64,000 bases of DNA from Atherix ibis. Lineage: Eukaryota; Arthropoda; Insecta; Diptera; Athericidae. How positions within the stretch are numbered: the stretch's first letter is position 1; the number at the start of each line of letters is the position of its first letter. Below the pieces are notes generated by a model. The model had not been told where the DNA came from. It did not search any database and saw nothing but the letters and a program-made list of their open reading frames with translations. Below are positions 47,250-58,560 of this stretch, piece after piece. Made by a program: the position numbers and the translations under genes. The stretch lies in contig OY282606.1 in assembly GCA_958298945.1 (NCBI GenBank), forward strand, positions 71,721,622-71,785,621. Direction: 5' to 3'.

Positions 47250-48870
47250 TTTATAGATCGAGGCAGATAAACACTATTAGATTATATAATTTCCAAACTG
47301 TGAAGCATAAGGGAAAATAAAAGAGATGAAGATAAAAAACTGAAATTGGCTCAGACCAACTTCCGCTGAGAATTAGATGGAAAGAAAAAACGGAAAAAGG
47401 CAGGTAGGAAAATATAACAATATGAAAGAAGGACTGGAGTAAGGAAAGCATCAAGCTATATACAGAAAAGCTGAGACACAACGAGTGTGAGAAAATGTCA
47501 CACAATGTGAAAAAAAATAAAGTGAAGGTAATAGTGGTTGTAAAGGACATCAAAATAAGTCTAGGTAAAAAGAATGAGAAATGGTGGAAATATGAATATT
47601 GGAAAAAGAAATAAAATTACAGTAATAAAATGATAAAAGGAATCGATGAAGGAAAACCTAAGAAAATGAAGAAGAAGAAGTAGAAGTAGATGAGATCAGC
47701 GGAAAGGAAATAGAGATAGCGACAAGAAAGTTGGGAATGAGAAAAGCTCCTGGGAGAGACGAAATAATGAGTGAAGAAGCATGAAGATGTCGAAACGAAG
47801 AAATAATCGACCAACTGTATAAAATAATAAAAGATATATGGAGGATGAACAAGCTACCATAGGTGTGGAAAAACTGAGTTATTGTACCCATATTCAAAAA
47901 CGTAAAAAAGGAAAAGGTGAAAAACTATAGAGGAATAACCCTAATAGATACGGGATAGCTGGAGGAATATTCATAGATCTAAAAACAGTTATGGAGTAGA
48001 ATTATGAACAATATGAAGAAGCAAAGTATATTATCGGTGTATATTGAGTGCAAACCTACTTAATATATACTTAACTGATCTAGAACAAGAGATGAAGAAA
48101 GTTAATGAAGATGGTATCGTGCTGAGAAGGAAGAAGATATGAAACATGACATTACTAACAAAGTACATTATTAGAAATGCTAAGAAAATTGGAAGAAGAG
48201 GAAGTTGGAATTAAATACAGTGAAAAGAAATAATATTTAGGGAAAATAGAGGAAGACAAAGAGTGGAGATGCAAAAATGAAAAAAATCGAAATAGTAAAA
48301 ATGTTCAACAATTTGGGGTATTTAATGACGAATATTAATAAGGACGAAGAGCATACATGTACAAAATCAGGCAGCAAAAGCAATATAGTTAATAGAAAAG
48401 GAATGGAGTATTGGTGAATGCCTATGCAATAGGGATTTGCTAAGAGGAAAGTACATGTTCAACGCACTGGTAAAAAGTATAGCGCTATATGAAGTGGGGA
48501 TTTGTGACTGAAAATAATATAAGTATAAAGGGAGGCTACAGCAAATGTATACTAAAATGTGCTTTGGATTGCAAAGAATTACTCCAGATTATCTGATCAG
48601 AAGAGAATTCCAATGTGTGACGCTGAGTGAAAAAGCTAGAAATGCGACAAGCAACTATGAATGGACATTATGAATGCTGAGAGATGAGGAGAAAAGAGCT
48701 GAAGAAAAGAATATAAGAAAAGAGCTATTGAGCAAAAAAGGATAAGAAAGGAGAACAGTTATGGTAATAAAAGAAGAGAAATATTAAGAGCTGATAGTGT
48801 GAGTTCAGTTCAAAAGTTTAATGAAGCGGATTTGAACTATATAAAAATTGAAGAGAGATTTAAAAAAAAA
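47250..48870 (+). pseudogene. Purine-rich degenerate LINE reverse transcriptase
   Basis: Plus-strand blocks: EEEVEVDEISGKEIEIATRK then KAPGRDEIMSEEA (47670-47780), IVPIFKNVKKEKVKNYRGIT (47880-47940), a degraded C-terminal part with NVQQFGVFNDE and DAE-KS-KCDKQ. The GKAPGRD and KNYRGITL signatures place it with LINE RTs. The strand is strikingly A/G-rich for about 1.8 kb, and stop codons are frequent. Confidence 0.68.
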
Positions 48871-49102
48871 GGGAAAAGAATAAAAAAGAGATGAACGTAA
48901 TAGTAGGAATGCATTGAAGAAGAAGTTAGAAAGTGACAATAAGGTGACTGATGGGATTCACATGAAAGAGTATAGACAGAGACCAAGAAAGAGATAGAAA
49001 GGTACGACAAGAAAAAGGAGGTGATGATACTCAGAGAGAATAAAGAAGATAGACCAGAAAGACAATAAACAAGAGGAAAGAACAAATAAAAAAAAACTAA
49101 TA

Positions 49103-49880
49103 CAGGGTGTTTTCTATATTCCAGGTCGATTTTGTTTGGCCGCCATTTTTTTTAATAGTAGTTGACATTTAACAGTCGTAGAGAATAGTAAATAGCAATT
49201 AATAATAAAGCATCTAATGCTGCAATAATGTGTTGAAATTATTAAAACATTTTATTTAAATAATTGATCAATTATGAATACGCGAAGAACATTACCTTAC
49301 TTTTTTGGTGTTAATCATATGCCGAGCAAATCAACTATTCGGCGTGTAATGAATAATTTTAAAAGATGCTTACACTGGGAGATAAATCAAAGACTTGGAG
49401 ATAATTAAGCTAACGTATACCAGAAAAGATGGACTAATCGACGCCGTACACAAGAATTTAGACGACCATAATTTTTGGCAAAAAATTATTATGAGCAACG
49501 AAGCATACTTCGACTTGGCTTGATTTATTAATAAACAGAATAGCCGCTATTAGGGTACAAAAAATACTCAACTGATATACCAAAAACCACTACACCCTCG
49601 TAGAGTAACTGTATGGTGCGCGATTTGGGCTGGCGGCAGTGCAGTAACAGCTACTGGTGACCGCTATCGAGACATGTTGGAAAACTTTCTTTTCCCCGAA
49701 TAGAATCAATTAGGCCTACAGAATATATGGTTACAACAAGACGGTGCTACATCATACACAGCTCGTTTGTCAAAAAGTGGTGTTATCGACTGGTCCCCAT
49801 GATCCTCTGATTTGAACCCACCCAATTTCTTCTGTCTTTACGTTCAAAATAAAACGCACTCTGTCTTTACAGGATCAACT
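49103..49880 (+). mobile_element. T1-type element, truncated, plus orientation
   Basis: Intact left terminus cagggtgttttctatattcc after TA (49101). Blocks: MNTRRTLPYFFGVNHMPSKS, DDHNFWQKIIMSNEAYFDLA (first catalytic Asp changed to Asn), PLHPRRVTVWCAIWAGGS, then WLQQDGATSYTARLS (second Asp present), then a shortened link to DWSP.SSDLNPPNFF (third Asp changed to Asn). The 3' end is lost where LINE sequence begins near 49880. Confidence 0.82.
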
Positions 49881-50553
49881 TTTTTGTAGATGAAGATAAA
49901 GTTGCTCGATTTAGCTTAATGCGCCATACGTTTGTCTAGTTATTAAGCTTATTTAATACATTCTGCAGTTTTTTAGTGGCTCTTTTAATAGATAAATCTA
50001 CCGCTATTATTACGGTGTCATCTGCAAGAGATATCCCACAAACTGATGAAATGAATCCATTAATATTTCATCATTTTGTGGGATATCTCTTGAATATAAT
50101 AAGTACAGGACGGGCCTAGCAGACTCCCTTGAGGTACTTCTATTTTTACGTATTTTAGGTCAGAATATGGTTGACCAACCCTGAATTTAAACTGATTCTC
50201 TAAAATATTTGAAGAGAGAAATTCAAAGAATTGTTTTGGAAGATCTTTATTCAGCTTATAGATAAGCTTTGTTTCCTCTTTAGAAGCTTTTATTTAGAAG
50301 ATCTCTATGCACTTCCTTCTCAGGAACAATTTTTAAAAAGTGTTTGTTATTGTAGATAGTAGAAACATTGGTTGGTAATATTTTAGATCTGTGAGTGGCT
50401 TTCCTAGTTTTGTTAAAAGGATGACTTCACGGATTTTCCAAAGTTTGGGTTCATTTTTTAGCTTGAAGCTTCAGGTAACCCACTTCTGGAAGTTCTTTCA
50501 TGATCTGAACAGTGATCAGACCAAATCCAAGAGATATTTAGATATTCATGAAT
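49881..50553 (-). pseudogene. Jockey-like LINE fragment, paralogue of 36690-38616
   Basis: Minus strand reads TVQIMKELPEVGYLKLQAKK (50510 region), then the uninterrupted segment PKLWKIREVILLTKLGKPLT then DLKYYQPMF (50440-50350) that is split by mariner in the other copy, then KQFFEFLSSNILENQFKFRV, EVPQGSLLGP and, after a local inverted duplication, LADDTVIIAVDLSIK. Useful as an empty-site reference. Confidence 0.82.
50025..50092. repeat. 28-bp inverted duplication, 12-bp spacer, within a LINE
   Basis: Arms 50025-50052 (starting caagagatatcccacaaa) and 50065-50092 match as reverse complements with one mismatch. They duplicate the RT segment encoding RDIPQNDEI just before the active-site box and break the frame. 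Confidence 0.92.
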
Positions 50554-50618
50554 GTTGGCACAAGTGTATAATATCTGGTGGAAGTAATCCCCACCAGATA
50601 TTATACACTTGTGCCAAC
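50554..50618. repeat. 28-bp perfect inverted duplication at LINE/mariner junction
   Basis: Arms 50554-50581 and 50591-50618 (gttggcacaagtgtataata and its complement) are perfect reverse complements with a 9-bp spacer, aagtaatcc. The right arm is the normal 3' end of the copy B transposase gene (WHKCIISGG); the left arm is its inverted copy, abutting LINE sequence. Confidence 0.93.
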
Positions 50619-51813
50619 GTTTTTTCCAATCCTCGAAGCACTTCAAAAAAATGTTCACATTTTTTGTGATCTTGTTCAGCTCCTCCTTCGATGCCGTCTT
50701 TATCTTCTCAACCGTAGCGTAGCGTCGTCATTTCATAGGGCTCTTCAGTTTCGGGAACAACAAAAACTCACAGGGGGCCAAATCTGGGGAATACGATAGC
50801 TGCGGCATTATTAGTGTGTTGTTTTTGGCCAAAAATTCGCGCACAAGCAACGATGCGTGAGCAGGGGCGTTATCATGGTGCAAAAGTCAATTTTTGTCGT
50901 TCTACAAATCCGGGCGTTTCTGGCGGATTGCTTCGCGCAACTTGCACAAAACTTGCAGCTAATATTCCTTACTGCCCTCTAGTAAGAACATATGATGCAC
51001 CACGAATCTGCAATCGAAGAAAACTGTAAGCAAAATCTTCACATTCGACCGAACTTGGCGCGCTTTTTTTGGTCTTGGCTCGTGCGGCAGCTTCCATTGG
51101 GATGATTGAGCTTTGGTTTCCACGTCATAACCATAAACCCATGATTCGTCACCGGCAATGACGCTTTGAAGCAAATTTTGGTCGTCGCGGACAGAGTCCA
51201 ATAGCTCCTTAGCAATGTTAATTCGATGCTGTTTTTGGTCGAAATTGAGTAATTTTGGTACGAATTTCGCCTCGACCCGTCTCACGACAAATCATTGGTA
51301 AAAATCGAATGACACGAGCCAATCGATATGTTGAAGTCCTCAGAAACTTCTCTAACGGTGATTCGACGATTGGCCAATACTATTTTCTTCACTTCATCAA
51401 TGTTTTTGTCTGGTGTTGACGTGCTCGGGCGTCCAGCACGCCTTTTGTCATTCACATCTTCTCGGCCCTCTGAGAACATTTTGTACCACCGATAAATGTT
51501 GCTTCGGTCCAAGGTAGCTTTACCATATGCCACAGTCAACATTTGGAATGCATCCGCGCAATTAATTTTGTTTTTCACACAAAATTTGATACAGAGTCTT
51601 TGATATATTTTTTGGAATGGCCAAAAATCGAAGACGAGCCAAAACACGTGCAAACAAAGCAGCTGTCAAAAATTAACTGAACATTCAAAATGGCCGAACT
51701 TGTTGGCATAAGTAAGGGACATGAGTACCAACATAACGCCAAAAAAAACCGAAAATCAAATATACGTAATCCGCGGAGATTCAAAATTCGCGATACTTTT
51801 TCAACAGACCTCG
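50591..51813 (-). mobile_element. Mariner family M, copy B (3' terminus lost)
   Basis: The 5' terminus is intact: reading inward from 51813, cgaggtctgttgaaaaagta, with TA at 51814. The 3' terminus is missing, replaced by the fold-back at 50554-50618. The transposase is nearly complete but with frame breaks. This is the only one of the three family M copies that retains the length of the third catalytic region. Confidence 0.85.
50640..51653 (-). pseudogene. Mariner family M transposase, copy B
   Basis: The N-terminal frame (51653-51282) starts in a region ending PFQKIYQRLCIKFCVKNKIN with the first HTH, then RRAGRPSTSTPDKNIDEVKK and the second HTH. The next frame (51285-50959) has AKFVPKLLNFDQKQ and the first catalytic motif VIAGDESWVYGYD. 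Farther on are HHDNAPAHASLLV (second Asp) and YSPDLAPCEFLLF, where the third catalytic Asp is Glu. The C terminus FLKCFEDWKKRWHKCIISGG is present. Frameshifts near 51285 and 50955 and in-frame stops make it inactive. Confidence 0.87.
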
Positions 51814-51815
51814 TA

Positions 51816-54580
51816 TTTATATTTGGCTAAATAAAAGGATATATACTCGTATGTAAGGATCTATGAATAAAAATATCTGGGGGAATTTGCTAAATCTGAC
51901 TCAAACTCACAGTACCTTACACCATCACAACAGCAGGAATTACAACAGCAGGAATTACACCAGTTTCGTCACAAACTCAATCTTTCATTACAAGCTCTTT
52001 CCTTTAATGACTTTGATTCTATTTGCTTGCAGTAGTTTTTATTTAACTTTGATTAGCATTGTTTGAAAGCTTACGTGATGATAGTGAGAATATGAAGCCC
52101 GAGTTCCGTCTAAGTCCCGTAGGGTTGACAGATATGACAAGTGAAGTTGCCAAAAAATAAATTTCAAATTCAATTTTTCGTAAAAAAAACAATTTTGATT
52201 GTCGCCGTACACCGTGGCACTTAAGAATTAACGTTTCGGTACAAATGTTACCCAGAAATGAGCATTAAACATTTTTTTTGAAACGGTTGTAGAGTAGATT
52301 GGACTGATTTAGAGTTACTAATTAATAGTTTTTGATTTAAATTAATTGTTTATGTTTTATTAGAGATTTTGTTTTCTATAACATTAGTGCATACTGTACG
52401 GATGTGACGAATAGTTTCTTCCTAAAAATTTAATGAATCGCTCAAATTCCCAACCCGTCAGAGTGATCATTAGAAATATGAAAAAGTCAATGCGATATTA
52501 TTATAGAATAAAATGTAAATATATCGTAATTAACATAAAATTAGCATAAGGAAGGCTTTATTAGTTATTTTAAAGTAAATACATTTTCAGATTTATTTTT
52601 CAAGGCTTTCTCATTTTCGGCTAATGAAGATGATATTTGGATGATCGGTGATTTAGATAATTTCAAAAAATTTGGTATGGTAAAAATTATTTAGCAGAGA
52701 AAAAAAAACAAAATTTTATTACTGTAATTTAATTACAAACTGAATAATTTTTGATAGTTCTAATTTGGAAAAAGATACAACCCATTTTATTGACATTAAC
52801 AAATACTATAAGTTAAATGGAGACTTAAGAATTTTTGGTTTTCCAACACTGATTTTCTACATTTAATTCTGAAGAACAAAATCTTAAATTAAAATGTGAT
52901 TTTCTCGAATAAATTATATTTAAATCTACAAGAATATTTAAATACCTTTTTCGTAATTAGCTACTTTACAATAGATTCAATTCTTGTAGATAGATTTTTA
53001 AGTATTCTACGAGAAAATTATTTAACTAGGAGGCTCGGGAAATATATTTTTAATCGATAATAAATTTTACTACTAGTTCAAAATTATTTCAATATGAAAT
53101 TCTTTTTGTTAATGTAATTTAATAGTAGCCTGAATCTATAAGGTATTTTCTGATTTGGGTTTATTCTTATACAATTAATACGGGCACGTCTTCAATAAAT
53201 AAAAACAAGCAAATTTATGATTTTCATAAAAACTTTTAGTGGAGATCAAAGTAACTATTATATGATCAAATATTTAGCTAACAACAGAATTTTGAGTACG
53301 GAAGCTGGAAATATTGTCAAACGATTAAATTATCAACAACGTCTGTCGATTATTTTATATTTAGTCTATTTCCGGGGGCAGTCTTCCATTCTTTTCCAGA
53401 CACGATTCTGTTAGTAACTTATTACCAGATCCATTAGGAAACATTTTATTTCCAATTGTTTCTGAAGATATTTTTATCGAATAAAGTCTTTTTGGAACAT
53501 TTCAAGGACTGTATACGAACCGATGCTATTCTGCATAACAAGATCAACACAATTTTTACTCTTAATTCTTGCTTTAACATATAAAATCAATTTGAATAAC
53601 TAAATTTGACCATATTTGTTAAGATTTTTAAACATTTATAATAATTATTAATAAAGAAGAGCAAACAGGAAAATGTTTTTGTTTACTGGACTTTGTGATG
53701 GATTTAATCGGTTCTCGTTAGTAGAACTTTTATCGTCTACATTTATGACGACAATGAATTGCGGAATTCCCATATCCAAAAAGTTTTTGTAAATTACAGG
53801 AAATTCACATTTAAAATTCGATTGTCTGCATTTTATTCGCTTGTTTGTTTTCTTCTTATTTTATAAAATTTTTAAAAGTTATTTGGAAATATAATCCAAA
53901 ATGGAAAATGATCTATGAGCATTCATAATTGGAAGTGGAATTTCAAATGACTTCCTTTGACCTTCTTGGCGACACCATCACTAATTGTCGATAACATGAT
54001 CGTAACCATAGATTATTAAGTTGAAATGTGTTTTTCTTATTGGATAATAATCGCAAAGAAATCAAATTAATGACTCCATTGTATAGTGTAATAGGGGAAT
54101 ATACCTACTACTGGCACCGCACGTGGGCATGAATATTTCATCATATCTATTACAAAAATTAATATTTTACAAAAACAAACTTGATCTTCTTAAGAAATAA
54201 TATATGACCGATAATATTTTATAAAATAAATGTAGATTTTTTTAAATATAGATTTTTTACTAGATCAGTTGGACCGACACAATGATTACTAGCTGTTTTT
54301 CACGAATGCGGCCGTCGAATTCGGCCGTTACATCCGTGAACTTCATTGTGGAGTCTTTCCATTATAGGGCAGCTCTATATTATGGTGAGCTCTGAGCAAT
54401 CAGAATGGCGGTAGGGATTGCAGTTTGCACTCCCAATAATCTTATTATCATAGAATTATTGAGTGATCCAGTTCTCAATAATATTCATCATAACCTGTGT
54501 TATGCATTTGATTGAATGATGATGCAAAAATATAAAAAAAAATAGTTATTACGGACGTCAAGTCCTAAAGGGATGTTGGT
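51816..54580. other. AT-rich, no gene recognised
   Basis: No exons or transposon ends recognised. A short direct repeat agcaggaattacaacagcag occurs near 51931-51962, and an imperfect GC-rich hairpin (tcacgaatgcggcc with ggccgttacatccgtga) at about 54299-54345. Confidence 0.4.
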
Positions 54581-55470
54581 ATTTACAACGTATGGTTATA
54601 AATGGAATAGCATTTTGGATAAATGGTCTCGACGGATTTGCTGGCACATACGCACTCTTTTGTTTAAATTTTTAATAACCATTTTGCATAAATTTGGCTG
54701 AATTTCGTTGAAACAGCACTCAATTTCCTCCTTAAAGGTGTGAGTGATCATCATAAACCTTATTGACATAAACCTTAGATTTCCAAGAATCCCAAAAAAG
54801 TTCAACGGTTGCATGAACTGGGCGGCCAATTCTGATCACCAAAACGAAATTACACAAACAGGAAATCACTCATACAGTAATTGAATTGTTTTTCGGATTA
54901 TGTGGTATGTTGCACCTTTTTGTTGAAACCACATGTCATTAACATCCATATCTTGCAATTTAGGCATAAAAACTCGATTACTATATCGCAATAATTAACT
55001 ATTATTGCCTGATAATACTGTAATATTATTATTATTAATTAACAATAATAGTTAATTGTAAGAGCACAATTAACTATTATTGCCTGACCAGCTGTATTTT
55101 CGAAGAAGTGATAATGCCTCTAGCGCAAAATTGACACCAAACAGTGAAACCTTGTGGGTACATTTGTTTCTCAACAATCACTCGTAGATTTTCTGAACCC
55201 CAAATGCGACAATTTTGACTAACCAAGCCATCAGGATGAAAATGAGCCTCATTGCTGAAGATGATTCTGTTCGAAAAATCAGCATCCACTTGTTGTTGTT
55301 CCATAATCCATTCAATGAACTCCATTCGCTGTGCGTGGTCAGTAGGGTTTAGTTCTTGAGCCAATTAAACTTTGAAAGTATGAAGACGCAAATCTTTCAT
55401 TAGAATACGTTGTAGAGAGCTTCTCGAAATATGAGTTGAGCGTAAAAGGTAGGTCCGCTATCATACACAC
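54580..55470 (-). mobile_element. Decayed long-spacing Tc1/mariner-superfamily element
   Basis: Minus-strand blocks, N to C: AQELNPTDHAQRMEFIEWIM (about 55360), RIIFSNEAHFHPDGLVSQNC (first catalytic Asp changed to Asn), RIWGSENLRVIVEKQMYPQG then FTVWCQF, MPKLQDMDVNDMWFQQKGAT-like remains (54960-54910, catalytic Asp lost), and a C-terminal frame 54829-54596 with FFGILGN and VRMCQQIRRDHLSKMLF. A cluster of short inverted repeats at 54993-55087 disrupts the middle. Confidence 0.78.
54993..55087. repeat. Direct and inverted copies of a 17-20-bp motif
   Basis: aattaactattattgcctga occurs at 54993-55012 and 55068-55087. Between them caataatagttaattgt (55043-55059) is an exact inverted copy, pairing with 55067-55083 across a 7-bp loop (aagagca). 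All lie inside the relic transposon. Confidence 0.88.
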
Positions 55471-56668
55471 AATAGGGGAACTTCAAACATCGGATAGGCT
55501 AGCGAGGAGCAAAGAGTGTTTTTTTGGTGGTGGTTTTGGGGATGAAGACTCCTCTGGAGATAGCTCTCGCTCCTCACTCACAGTCATTGGTTTGAAAGAA
55601 ATAAAAACTAATATAACATATTTTTTTTACTAATTTTTTTCTTTCGCCTTTTTTCACCCCTTTTAACCAATTTTCTTCGACTTTTCTATTCTCTGAACAA
55701 TCCCTGCTTTCGAAGTTGTCACATTCAATATATTGAAATTACTACCCCAAAGAATGATTGTCTTCCAAAAAATTCGCAACAACTAAAATGATCCATAACC
55801 TCAATAAGCCAATAAACTATCCCAATTTCTACAAACTCATTGCACTTTTGTCAAAAATCTTCGAAAAAGTATTTATTTCTCACTTACATCTCCTCTTTGA
55901 AACTTTAAATTTAATTCCCAACCATTAATTCGGTTTCTGCTCTGAACACTCCACTACTCAGCAGTGTCATCAAGTCATCAATTTCATGGTTTATCAATTT
56001 TTTGGAAAGATAATATTTTAGTTATGGTGTATTTTTAGATATTAGCAGATTCTTAAACTCAAGAAGATTCAGCCTTACACCAATTACCTAATACTAATAT
56101 CCAGTATTTTCAAAGTAAACAAATTTAAATCTCCTTGGCCCGATCTCCTATAATATTTACAAATTCAATATTCCAATCTATTAGTACACTTTTGTTGCTA
56201 TATACATATTGATGATACGACTTACCATTCATCAAGCATAAATTTCAAACAGCTTCAGAAATTCTCCAAATTCACATTTATATGGTTTACCGATTGGAGA
56301 ATAAAAGCAAGCCAATGTAATTGTAGGAAGCTATCTACCCAACATTTCATTCGGTTTCCTTTCCAATCGCTCCACTACCTAGCAGAATTATTATTTGAAA
56401 GAAAAGAGTATTGTTCCGGTGTATTTTTCGATATAAGTCAGGTTTGTCAACTAATCTGGCACCTGCGGTTATTGTGGAAAAAATTAAAAAAATTCTACTG
56501 TCCACCTACGACTTGGTACTAAAATCATTTCTTTAAAACTAGCTAAATAAACTTTCCAATATCTTTCTAATGTTCGCTGGAGTGTTAGAGGGTATTATTC
56601 TTAGCCCCATCCTCTGCAACATTTTTACATTTGATATACAAATCTTTCCTACCACCTTCTTTACTATA

Positions 56669-57955
56669 CGATGTCTGTTCAAAAAGTATCGCGAATTTTG
56701 TGTTTTATCAAAAATTATTTATTTATTCATGAATATCTATTTTATCTCCTTCAAACTAATCTCCACTAGATATTATACACTTTTGCCAACGTTTTTTCCA
56801 ATCCTCGAAGCACTTCAAAAAATCATTTTTTGTGATCTTGTTCAGCTCCACCTTCGATGCCGTCTTTATCTCCTCAATCGTAGCGAAACGTTGTCCTTTC
56901 ATGGGGCTCTTCAGTTTCGGGAACAAGAGAGGGGGCCAAATCTAGGAAATACGGTAGCTGCGGCATTATTAGTGTGTTGTTTTTGGCCGAAAGTTCGCGC
57001 ACAAGCAACGATCCGTTATCATATTCTTCAACAAAACCCTGCCATTTCCGGCGGATTGCTTCGCGCAACTTGCACATAGCTTGCAGGTAATATTCCTTAT
57101 TGATCGTTCTACCCTGTGGCAAGAACTCATGATGCACCACGCCCCTACTATTGAAGAAAACTGTATGCAAAACCTTCACATTCGACCGAACTTGGCCCGC
57201 TTTTTTCGGTCTTGGCTCGTGCGGCAGCTTCTATTGGGATGATTGAGCTTTGGCTTCCACGTCATAACCATAAACTCATGATTCGTCACCAGTTATGACC
57301 CTTTGGAGCAAATTTGGGTCGTCGCGGACAGAATCCAACAGCTCCTTAGCAATGTTAATGCGACACTGTTTTTGGTCGCAATTGAGTAATTTTGTTACGA
57401 ATTTCGCGGCGATCCGTCTCACGGCAAATATCATTGATAAAAATCGAATGACACGAGCCAATCGATATGTTTAAGTCCTCAGCAACTTCTCTAACGGTGA
57501 TTCGACGATTGGCCAATACTATTTTCTTCACTTCATCAATGTTTTTGTCTGGTGTTGACGTGCTCGGGCGTCCGGCACGCTTTTCGTCGTTCACATCTTC
57601 TCGGCCCTATGAGAACATTTTGTACCACCGATAAATGTTGCTTCGGTCCAAAGTAGCTTTACCATATGCCACAGTCAACATTCGGAATGCGTCCGCGCAA
57701 TTAATTTTGTTTTTCACACAAAATTTGATACAGATTCTTTGATATATTTTCTGGAATGGGCAAAAATCCAAGACGAGCCAAAACACGTGCAAACAAAGCA
57801 GCGGTCAAAAATTAACTAAACATTAAAAATGGCCGAACTTGTCAGTATAAGTGAGAGATATGATTACTAACATAACGCCACAAAAATCGAAAATCGAATA
57901 TAACCCGCGGAAATTCAAAATTGAACAGACCTCGTTCAAAATTGAACAGACCTCG
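56669..57955 (-). mobile_element. Mariner family M, copy C, nested in a LINE
   Basis: 1287 bp. TA on both sides (56667-56668 and 57956-57957). Left end cgatgtctgttcaaaaagta. The right end, reading inward, is cgaggtctgttcaattttga, and that 21-bp terminal segment is tandemly duplicated (57914-57955), with cgcgatactttt missing beside it. The transposase is on the minus strand. Confidence 0.9.
56800..57792 (-). pseudogene. Mariner family M transposase, copy C (third Asp deleted)
   Basis: N-terminal frame 57792-57607 (FQKIYQRICIKFCVKNKINC, AYGKATLDRSNIYRWYKMFS) ends at a stop. It continues NDEKRAGRPSTSTPDKNIDE (57594-57355), then AAKFVTKLLNCDQKQCRINI to VITGDES (57461-57276), then KVLHTVFFNSRGVVHHEFLP (57179-56874). 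The second catalytic motif is disrupted by deletion, and the third reads PYFLDLAPSLVPETE, the same lesion as in copy A. Inactive. Confidence 0.88.
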
Positions 57956-58256
57956 TATATTGATGATGGCGATATGGCCCGCCTCGCATCTACCATAAAT
58001 CCCAATGCTCGAAATCGAGGACTCTGAAAATATATCCACAAAAATTTTATTCTTTAGCATATACAACGCTCCCTTTATGTATATTACGGTACCTAGGATT
58101 AAACTTCGACAAACGATTGACATGGAATCTACACATAATATTTAAAAGATGAAAGCTAAGCAGACGATATCAATTTCTAGATAAATGTTCTTAACTTACT
58201 ATAGACAAAATACATTCAAAACTTATATGAACTTACGGACTAGAATTTCGGGGCTC

Positions 58257-58478
58257 TATCCTTATAGTTGGAAATACTTCGCAAAATTGTACGCGCTCTA
58301 TTTTATGTTGTCTAATAATATTATTTCAAGGTTACTTAAAAATTCTTTAATAAATTTTAAGATCAATAGTAATCTTGATCGTAAAATTTGAATTAATCCA
58401 CATTTTAATGTTATCCTTATAGTTGGAAATACTTCGCAAAATTGTACGCGCTCTATTTTATGTTGTCTAATAATATTA
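58257..58478. repeat. 67-bp direct repeat flanking an 88-bp insert
   Basis: 58257-58323 and 58412-58478 are identical (starting tatccttatagttggaaata). Between them lies 88 bp (58324-58411) that recurs at 62044-62131 with about two differences. The direct repeat is LINE sequence (LRKIVRALFYVV), so the insert entered the LINE and the host sequence was duplicated, or an adjacent duplication captured it. Confidence 0.92.
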
Positions 58479-58560
58479 ATCATGACCTAAAATCATGACC
58501 TACTACAGTTAGTAGACTGAAAGAACATGCACTGTAGCAGGTAGTATGGGCAAATAGGAT

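Larger units (their letters stand above)
55786..58560 (+). pseudogene. Jockey-like LINE with partial RT duplication and nested mariner
   Basis: First segment (55786-56325): MIHNLNKPINYPNFYKLIAL, then LLFETLNLIPNH.FGFCSEHS. Second segment (56326-56668) restarts at the same RT block (FGFLSNRSTT) and continues KEYCSGVFFDISQVCQLIWH and GVLEGIILSPILCNIFTFDI (normally GVPQGS). Mariner copy C interrupts at 56669-57955. The LINE resumes at about 58085 with RYLGLNFDKRLTWNLH and ends with LRKIVRALFYVV, which is duplicated around an 88-bp insert. Heavily damaged. Confidence 0.8.
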
